Below, piece by piece: positions 7,130 through 12,948 of a stretch of 12,948 nt of DNA. Within the stretch, counting starts at the first letter, position 1. Each line of letters begins with the position of its first letter. The stretch lies in the NCBI GenBank assembly GCA_024402455.1, contig JAKSTS010000054.1, forward strand, positions 1 through 12,948, written 5' to 3'. The notes under the pieces were generated by a model, which had not been told where the DNA came from, made no database searches, and saw only the letters and a list, made by a program, of their open reading frames with translations. Origin of the DNA: Treponemataceae bacterium. GTDB taxonomy: Bacteria; Spirochaetota; Spirochaetia; Treponematales; Treponemataceae. The position numbers were made by a program, and so were the translations under genes.

Positions 7130-7534
7130 ATGCTGAAAAAAATAGTTTTCGTCGCTTTGTTCGTTTTAGTTTCTTTTGTTTGTGTTTTTGCTCAGGAAGC
7201 AGAATCAAATAACATTAATCCGTGGGAAGAAGTTGTATACAGATCTTTTTCTGATACAATTCCAGATACTTCAAAAACTTACACAGTAGAAGTCCGCTAT
7301 TCTCCTTATGGCGATGAAGCTTATATTACTTATGTAATTCTTGACAGCCTGTATCGCGAAAGTGATGCTGTTTTTGCCGTTCGTGATGTTGCACGTAAAC
7401 TGGCAAAGGAATATGGCTATGACTGGTATAACTATGCTTCAGCAGCTGTCTTGAGATTTGATAATGTGAATCACCTGGCTCGGTATAGGGCCAATATTAT
7501 ATTTAGGAAATATTTAATTCAGGAAGATAATTGA
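7130..7534 (+). CDS. Small exported protein, function unknown
   Basis: 134 aa. A signal peptide (residues 1-21, MLKKIVFVALFVLVSFVCVFA) is followed by a Gln-Glu mature start, and no lipobox is present. The mature part is about 113 aa, rich in Tyr, Asp and Arg, and unlike any family I recognise. It looks like a compact alpha/beta domain with strand-like segments (TYTVEVRYS, AYITYVIL), a helix (AVFAVRDVARKLAKEYGYDW) and a final strand ARYRANIIF. GGAGAGG (7120-7126) serves the ATG at 7130. The in-frame ATG at 7118 overlaps that ribosome site and is less likely. The stop overlaps the pheS start by one base, so the two are co-translated. No function linking an exported protein to tRNA charging is evident. 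Confidence 0.82.
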   Translation: MLKKIVFVALFVLVSFVCVFAQEAESNNINPWEEVVYRSFSDTIPDTSKTYTVEVRYSPYGDEAYITYVILDSLYRESDAVFAVRDVARKLAKEYGYDWYNYASAAVLRFDNVNHLARYRANIIFRKYLIQEDN

Positions 7535-9093
7535 TGGACACACAGGCGCTTATCAAAAACTTGCACCCTCTTGAGATTCGTGTTTTGCGAACTTACAGTG
7601 CAAAAGATGAATTGACAGCTGAACGTTTGCAGAAGGAACTTGACTATAAAGAAGGTCATGCAAACCAGGCCTTTTCTTGGCTTGCAGGCAAAAAACTTGC
7701 AGAAGAGGTTCGCAGAGAGCCTCATGTTTATTTTGAGATTACAGATCTTGGTCGTTCGTTTGCAGAAAATGGAACAAATGATGAGCGTATTATTTCGTTT
7801 TTAAAAGAAAATGGTCCGCATTTGCTGCCGGAAATTGCAAGTGCATTAAAAATTGAAAATAAAGATGTCGGCAGTGCTTTTGGTCTTTTGTCTAAAGAAG
7901 GAATTCTTGCCATGGACAGTGCCAAAAAGGCTGCTTACACTGGAAAACCAGCCGGAGAGCGCATTTCTACAACAGCTGCTTTGCTAAAAAAAGCTGTTGC
8001 CTGCGAAAATGGCCTTATGGATCAGTCAAGTCTTTCAAAAGCTGAACTTGACTGCATGGGTTCTCTTGCAAAAAAACGTGGTGCTGCAGATTCTGCTTTC
8101 CGCATTGTTGAAAGAGAAACAGTTGTTTATAAGCTTACAAAAGATGCAGAAAACGTTAATAAAGCATTGAAAGCTGCTGGTGTTACCGGTGAAGAACTTG
8201 GTGCTTTGACTCCAAAAATGATTGCATCAGGTGAATGGAAAGATAAATCTTTCCGTGGCTATAATATTGCTGTTCCTCCGGCACGTATCATTTTAGGCCG
8301 CACTAATCCTTATGTTTCATTCCTTGAAAGTGTAAAAGACAAGCTTGTTTCAATCGGTTTTGAAGAATTTGACGGTCCTCTTATTGAAACCGAATTCTGG
8401 AATGGTGATGCGCTTTTTATGCCGCAGTTCCATGCTGCACGTGATATTCATGACGTTTATTATGTTAAGAATCCGACACATGCAAAAAAAATAGAAGAAC
8501 CTTATCTTTCTAATGTTTCTGCTGTTCACCGCGACGGTGGAAACTCTGGAAGCCGTGGCTGGAATTATACATTTGATAATAATTTTACACGCCGTTTGAT
8601 TCTTAGAAGCCAGGGAACTGTTCTTTCGGCACATCAGCTTGCTTCAAAACCAAAGATTCCTGGAAAATATTTTGGAATTGCACGCTGTTTCCGTTATGAT
8701 AAAGTTGATGCTACACATCTTTCTGACTTTTATCAGACAGAAGGAATTGTTTTGGGTGATGAAGTAAATCTTAAAACATTGCTCGGCTTCCTTGAGATGT
8801 TTGCAGTTGAAATTGCCGGTGCTACAGAAGTTAAATATGTACCTGGTTATTTCCCATTTACAGAACCTTCTGTTGAAGTTCATATCAAGCATCCTGTGCT
8901 CGGCTGGTTTGAGCTTGGCGGTTCAGGCATTTTCCGTCCTGAAGTTACAAAGGCAATGGGAATTGACTGTCCTGTTTTGGCATGGGGAATCGGTATTGAC
9001 CGAATGGCATTGATGGCACTTGGTTTGAACGATCTTCGTGAACTTTTCAGCAGCGATATTGAACAGGTTCGTTTAAGAAAAGCCAAATATTAA
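7534..9093 (+). CDS. pheS: Phenylalanyl-tRNA synthetase alpha subunit, archaeal/eukaryal-type
   Basis: Catalytic subunit of class II PheRS, charging tRNA-Phe with phenylalanine in the cytoplasm as an alpha2-beta2 enzyme. At 519 aa it is much longer than the usual bacterial PheS (about 330-350 aa). The extra N-terminus (about 1-230) reads as winged-helix modules such as those in archaeal and eukaryal enzymes. Class II motifs: motif 1 around GRTNPYVSFL (255-264), motif 2 RCFRYDKVDATHLSDFYQTE (384-403), the Phe-pocket region YFPFTEPSVEV (439-449) and motif 3 GIGIDRMAL (485-493). Spirochaetes are known to carry this type. The ATG at 7534 shares its A with the upstream TGA; AGGA (7521-7524) lies nine bases before it, inside the upstream gene. 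The partner pheT is not adjacent: the next gene is on the other strand beyond a terminator. Confidence 0.95.
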   Translation: MDTQALIKNLHPLEIRVLRTYSAKDELTAERLQKELDYKEGHANQAFSWLAGKKLAEEVRREPHVYFEITDLGRSFAENGTNDERIISFLKENGPHLLPEIASALKIENKDVGSAFGLLSKEGILAMDSAKKAAYTGKPAGERISTTAALLKKAVACENGLMDQSSLSKAELDCMGSLAKKRGAADSAFRIVERETVVYKLTKDAENVNKALKAAGVTGEELGALTPKMIASGEWKDKSFRGYNIAVPPARIILGRTNPYVSFLESVKDKLVSIGFEEFDGPLIETEFWNGDALFMPQFHAARDIHDVYYVKNPTHAKKIEEPYLSNVSAVHRDGGNSGSRGWNYTFDNNFTRRLILRSQGTVLSAHQLASKPKIPGKYFGIARCFRYDKVDATHLSDFYQTEGIVLGDEVNLKTLLGFLEMFAVEIAGATEVKYVPGYFPFTEPSVEVHIKHPVLGWFELGGSGIFRPEVTKAMGIDCPVLAWGIGIDRMALMALGLNDLRELFSSDIEQVRLRKAKY

Positions 9094-9117
9094 TTTGAAA
9101 TATATTTTGTTTTAGGC

Positions 9118-9154
9118 AAAAAAAAGCACTTCATTTTTTGAAGTGCTTTTTTTT
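9118..9154. terminator. Strong bidirectional intrinsic terminator after pheS
   Basis: GCACTTCA (9126-9133) pairs with TGAAGTGC (9139-9146) over a T-only 5-nt loop. Eight A at 9118-9125 and eight T at 9147-9154 extend the stem and supply U tracts on both strands. It lies between pheS (plus) and the receiver gene (minus) and should stop transcription from both. Confidence 0.92.
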
Positions 9155-9203
9155 GTATTTTTCAAGTTATAAAGGTTAAATGTTATTTTGCAGACTGTGC
9201 TTT

Positions 9204-9569
9204 TCAGTCAAAGCCGATGACTTTTTGAATTCTTATTGGCAACTGGTTAACATCGAACGGTTTGGCAATATAATCTACTGCTCCAAGCTTTAATGCATGT
9301 GTAACAACATCTTTATCTGTATTTGCCGTCAAAAAAATTACTGGAATTTTTTTGTAATCATCGTGTTGTTTCAAAAGCTCCATTACGGCAATTCCGTCCA
9401 TTTCAGGCATTCGGATATCAAGAAGAATTAAATCTGGAATGGCGCGTTCAAGCATTACAAAAAGCTGTTTTCCGCCTGTTAATAGCCGCAGCTGATAACG
9501 GTCTTTTAATACACTTTCAGCAACCCTCAAATTTGTAATTTCATCATCAACAAGATAAATCTGTTTCAT
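9204..9569 (-). CDS. Single-domain CheY-like response regulator
   Basis: 121 aa, a receiver domain with no output domain. Acidic pocket D8 and D9 (LVDDE), phosphoacceptor D51 (LLDIRMPEMDG), T81 (FLTAN) and K103 (AKPF) are all present, so it should accept a phosphoryl group. It follows the hybrid kinase in the same direction after 63 bases, with AAAGGAAG about 11 bases before its ATG, which suggests one operon. The kinase ends in an Hpt domain, and this protein is the obvious last acceptor of that relay (inference). Without a DNA-binding or enzyme domain it would act by protein contact, like CheY or a Spo0F-type shuttle. The gap contains TACAATATAAAAAT, so a weak promoter of its own cannot be excluded. 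Confidence 0.92.
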   Translation of the reverse strand: MKQIYLVDDEITNLRVAESVLKDRYQLRLLTGGKQLFVMLERAIPDLILLDIRMPEMDGIAVMELLKQHDDYKKIPVIFLTANTDKDVVTHALKLGAVDYIAKPFDVNQLPIRIQKVIGFD

Positions 9570-9632
9570 ACCAAATTTCTTCCTTTCTTCATATTTTTAT
9601 ATTGTACATCCCTTAAAAACCGAAGTTTCATG

Positions 9633-12600
9633 TCATAAAAGAGCAATCAGCTTTTCTGTTTCTTCAGACATTTTGTCATAGTCATATGCATAAGCTGCTT
9701 TTGAAATGTCCTCAAGTTTCACTTTTATTATATCATTCCATGTGTAATTAGCAACTTTTTTCAGCGATTCTTCAAAAGAAACAATGTCCATGTCATTGGC
9801 AAACTGCTTTAATTCTTCTGCCGTGCTTTTTAAAAGATTCATGTCGCCTTCTGCAAGGCTTTCGTCTGTTCCGGCAGTTTTTGAATTTAAATAATCTTTA
9901 ATGTTCTTGCAGATTTCTTTATATAAAGAAAGGCATTTTTCAAGGTTTGCATTTATAAAATCAACATCGCCTTTTTGACCGGCATTTTCAAGTTCTAAAG
10001 CAAGGTCAGAAACCGTGTCTGCACCAACGTAACGGGCCGCACTTTTAAGGCCGTGTATGTTTGTTGTAAAACCTTCAATGTTATTTTCTTTAAGCATCTG
10101 GTTCAGTTCTGCTTCTCGTTTTGCAGAATCATTCGAAAATGTTTTAAGAATATCAATGTAAGTGTTTTTGTCATTGCCTGCAAAACTAAGTCCGTTCTGG
10201 AAATTTATGCCTTCAATTTTGTCTGTTTCTTCCTGTACAACAGCTTCTTCTGCAGCAGGTTCTTCTGTTTCTGCCGGCAAATCATAATTGATTTTTTCAA
10301 TGGGAATCCAGTCGGCAAGAATTGAATTAAGCCGTGCAGGTTCAATTGGTTTTGAAAGAAAATCATTGAGCCCTTCTGAAAGGAAAATTTCACGCATGCC
10401 GCTTAATGCATTTGCTGTAAGTGCAACTATCGGTTTCTTTGAATTTTCGTTATTTTCAAGTGCCCTTATTTTGTGTGTCGTTTCAATACCGTCCATATCA
10501 GGCATTAAGTGGTCCATAAAAATAAGGTCATAAGTTTTTTTATAAATCATGCTCAAAGCTTCGTAACCTGAAGTTGCTGTTTCGCACTCGATTCCGTGTG
10601 TCTTTAAAAGACCACGCGCAACTTTCAGGTTGACCGAATTGTCGTCAACAACAAGTACTTTTGCTTCTGGTGCAAAGACGCGCTTAAAATTATGTGTCTG
10701 TGCAAGATGCGACTGAACAAACGAACCGTTGCCGGAAAGAAGCTGTGCAAGCTGAATGCAGTAAACTGGTGTTACAAGCACGCATGTTTTGCTTTGCGAA
10801 ATTGCTGCTGAATCTTCTGTAATCTGAACGACTTTTAAATCTGCAAGCTTTTCATCTTTTAAATACTGATTGATTTTGTCGTAATATCTTGAAGATACAA
10901 AAACGAAATCATAATTTTCTGTGTCAGGTTTTTTGCTGTTTTCAAGATATTCTTCTGCAGTTTTTACATCGACACAAAGATCAACATTTGCATTCAATGC
11001 TTTAAATTCTTCCATTACATGCTGGTTTGTTCTGTTGTTCGGCTCAAAGTAGAGGATTTTTTTGTTTTCGGCATCTTTTATATCAACAAGCGGTTTGTAG
11101 TTTGAAACTGTCTGATGAACAACAGCCGTAAATGTTGAGCCTTTTTCATATTCACTTTTTACAGAAATTGAACCGTTCATCATTTCGCAGAGCTGTTTTG
11201 TAATTGAAAGTCCAAGACCTGTTCCTACAATGTTTCTGTTTTTTTGAGCATCAAGCCGTTCAAATTCGGTAAACAGGTGTTTTTTGTCTTCTTCTTTAAT
11301 GCCGATTCCCGTATCGGCAACGATAATTTTAAGGATATAGTCGCCGTCAGCAGATTCTTCACCTGTTATTGTCAGCGACAGATAGCCTTCGTGCGTATAT
11401 TTTACGGCATTGCTCAAAAGATTCAGCAGAATCTGTTTAATGCGGATTTCATCGCCGGTCATTTCTGCCGGAACAGAAGGATTTATATGAACGAAAAAGT
11501 CAAGGTATTTGTCCTGAGCACGAAGCTTAATCATTGTAATGACGTCATTTATCATTTCAACGAAGTTATATGTTACAACAGTAAGGGTGAGTTTGCCGGA
11601 CTCAATTTTGGAAATATCAAGAATGTCATTGATTATGCCAAGCAGGCTTCGGCTTGCAGTAGAAATATTTTTTGCGTATTCAATGTTTGAAGGCGAAGAA
11701 GCTTTATCAAGCAGAATCAAATCGCTCATGCCCATAATTGCATTCATTGGCGTTCTTATTTCGTGGCTCATGCTTGCAAGGAAGTTTGATTTTGCTTTTG
11801 TTGCGGCAAGTGCGGTTTCTTTTGCTTCGCGCAGCTGCTCGTTCATTTTGACCATGTCTGTAATGTCAGTAAAAATGCTGTACATGACAGGTGTGCCGTT
11901 ATAGTTTTCGTTTACGAAAAGGCATTTTGTGCGCACAGAAATGTACTGGCCGTTTTTATGCTGTATTCTGTAAGAAATTGAATACGGCATCTTTTTTTCC
12001 ATTGCAAAATACAAAGCTTCAAAAATCTGTGGAACGTCGTCCTGGTGGAAGTATTTGATGCCCATGTAGCCGTCTGCTTCTATGTCTTTTGACGTGCGTC
12101 CGATGAGGTTTAAGAATTTCTGGTTCGTATAAAGGAACGTAAATTCCGGATTGACGGCAAGTTTTGCAATGCCGTCGGCGGCGGTGTTTACAAGTTCGTC
12201 AATGTCTTTTTCGTCAACAAAAAGTGCCTGATGTTTTAAAAGCTGAGATTCATAGATTGTAAAAGTATCCATTCCGTGTGTCTGGCTGAAATAAAGTGCT
12301 TCGTTTGCCTTGCCGAAGAGCTCTTTGTAGCTTGTGCTGTGTTCTGGATAAAGTGCACAGCCGATACTTGCCGTTACGTTACACGTAATATTTTCGTTTA
12401 CTACCTGTTTTCGAAGTTCGTCGCAGAGAATCTGAAGCTGTGTTTTGAGCATTGCACGGTTGCCGTAATTTTTGACGAGAACTGCAAAACTTACACCGCC
12501 CAGACGGCCGACTATGTCTTCGTTTCGGATGTTCCGTTTGATTGTTTCAATAAATTCCATGATGATTGAGTCGCCGCTGAGGTAACCCAGTGTTTCGTTA

Positions 12601-12948
12601 ATCTGTCTGAAGTTGTCGATGTCAAAAATTACAAGTGCGTGCAGGCCGTTTGCCGTTTCGGCTTCTGAAAGAAAATCTTTTACCCTGTTTTCAAAAGATG
12701 ATTTGTTTAGCAGGTTTGTAAGAAAGTCTTTTTCACTTTTTTCAATAAGTGAAAGTTCCTTGCGTTTTTCTTCGTCGATGTTGCGGACGAAACTGATTGC
12801 GCGTACTGTTTTTGTCGGTTCAAAATGATAAAGCGCAATTTTTGCACTTTTCCACAGGTAATTTGAACTGTTGGTGTTGTCCATAAAAAGAATTTCACCT
12901 GAAGTTTCACCTTTTTCATATTTTTCAAGCAGTGTTTTGGAGCAAAGC
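9633..12948 (-). CDS. Hybrid histidine kinase PAS-GGDEF(degenerate)-PAS-HisKA-HATPase-pseudoREC-REC-Hpt, 5' end outside window
   Basis: Large sensor kinase, partial: the frame stays open to the right edge (21 more codons before the ATG at 12884). That ATG has no ribosome site and falls inside a PAS/PAC fold, so the true start lies outside. Residues counted from that ATG: PAS end 1-45; GGDEF-like 52-215; PAS 228-345; HisKA with H374 (SMSHEIRTPMN); HATPase with N492, DTGIGI (524-529) and GTGLGLS (554-560); receiver-like domain without acceptor Asp, about 607-718; true receiver 741-860 with D747/D748, D791, T823 and K845; acidic Pro/Glu/Ala linker; Hpt about 900-995 with H944 (HGLKSAA); helical tail to 1083. 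The GGDEF signature is RLGGVSF (127-133), catalytically dead, but RNED (120-123) keeps the RxxD inhibitory-site form. No transmembrane segment is seen in the visible part. It should autophosphorylate and relay H374, D791, H944, then the downstream receiver. Confidence 0.93.
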   Translation of the reverse strand, partial: LCSKTLLEKYEKGETSGEILFMDNTNSSNYLWKSAKIALYHFEPTKTVRAISFVRNIDEEKRKELSLIEKSEKDFLTNLLNKSSFENRVKDFLSEAETANGLHALVIFDIDNFRQINETLGYLSGDSIIMEFIETIKRNIRNEDIVGRLGGVSFAVLVKNYGNRAMLKTQLQILCDELRKQVVNENITCNVTASIGCALYPEHSTSYKELFGKANEALYFSQTHGMDTFTIYESQLLKHQALFVDEKDIDELVNTAADGIAKLAVNPEFTFLYTNQKFLNLIGRTSKDIEADGYMGIKYFHQDDVPQIFEALYFAMEKKMPYSISYRIQHKNGQYISVRTKCLFVNENYNGTPVMYSIFTDITDMVKMNEQLREAKETALAATKAKSNFLASMSHEIRTPMNAIMGMSDLILLDKASSPSNIEYAKNISTASRSLLGIINDILDISKIESGKLTLTVVTYNFVEMINDVITMIKLRAQDKYLDFFVHINPSVPAEMTGDEIRIKQILLNLLSNAVKYTHEGYLSLTITGEESADGDYILKIIVADTGIGIKEEDKKHLFTEFERLDAQKNRNIVGTGLGLSITKQLCEMMNGSISVKSEYEKGSTFTAVVHQTVSNYKPLVDIKDAENKKILYFEPNNRTNQHVMEEFKALNANVDLCVDVKTAEEYLENSKKPDTENYDFVFVSSRYYDKINQYLKDEKLADLKVVQITEDSAAISQSKTCVLVTPVYCIQLAQLLSGNGSFVQSHLAQTHNFKRVFAPEAKVLVVDDNSVNLKVARGLLKTHGIECETATSGYEALSMIYKKTYDLIFMDHLMPDMDGIETTHKIRALENNENSKKPIVALTANALSGMREIFLSEGLNDFLSKPIEPARLNSILADWIPIEKINYDLPAETEEPAAEEAVVQEETDKIEGINFQNGLSFAGNDKNTYIDILKTFSNDSAKREAELNQMLKENNIEGFTTNIHGLKSAARYVGADTVSDLALELENAGQKGDVDFINANLEKCLSLYKEICKNIKDYLNSKTAGTDESLAEGDMNLLKSTAEELKQFANDMDIVSFEESLKKVANYTWNDIIKVKLEDISKAAYAYDYDKMSEETEKLIALL

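Noticed and set aside
6991..7212. Phe-rich frame starting MVFVFLF upstream of pheS, as a possible attenuation leader peptide
   Set aside because: No ribosome site precedes its ATG and no stop follows the Phe codons; the frame runs into the exported protein gene. No paired terminator/antiterminator with a T run is visible next to it.

Overview
This AT-rich window reads like a chromosomal segment from a host-associated spirochaete, most likely Treponema-like. The assignment rests on the archaeal/eukaryal-type (long, 519 aa) PheRS alpha subunit, which is characteristic of spirochaetes, the lipoprotein and exported-protein content, and the dense c-di-GMP and two-component signalling. It is inference from content; no marker rRNA is present. 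I see no mobile element, CRISPR array, tRNA or rRNA.

Layout. At 1-54 lie three 17-bp tandem repeats, directly followed by a membrane-bound Cache-GGDEF-EAL protein (107-2302, +) with an intact phosphodiesterase site and a ruined cyclase site. A convergent intergenic region (2303-2570) holds a terminator hairpin and a large imperfect inverted repeat. An acyl-CoA synthetase/AMP-binding ligase runs on the minus strand (2571-4301). A 405-bp divergent gap precedes a cell-envelope pair on the plus strand: a secreted NlpC/P60 hydrolase with an Ala-rich repeat tail (4707-5942) and, one base later, a lipoprotein (5944-6693). A 436-bp gap with a near-consensus promoter and several palindromes leads into a small exported protein (7130-7534) that overlaps pheS (7534-9093) by one base. 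A bidirectional terminator separates pheS from a minus-strand signalling operon. That operon holds a very large hybrid histidine kinase (9633 to beyond the right edge), read first, and a stand-alone receiver (9204-9569), read second.

How the genes work together. The kinase carries PAS, GGDEF-like, PAS, HisKA, HATPase, pseudo-receiver, receiver and Hpt modules, so it encodes a complete His-Asp-His relay whose natural terminal acceptor is the adjacent single-domain receiver. Its GGDEF-like domain has lost the catalytic signature but keeps an RxxD inhibitory-site motif, which suggests c-di-GMP sensing. The EAL protein at the left end would degrade that messenger, but no direct link between the two is shown by the sequence. 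Most of the coding content is familiar. The less-explained material is in the noncoding stretches (2407-2539 and 6856-7107), the repeat tail of the NlpC/P60 protein and the unknown exported protein tied to pheS.
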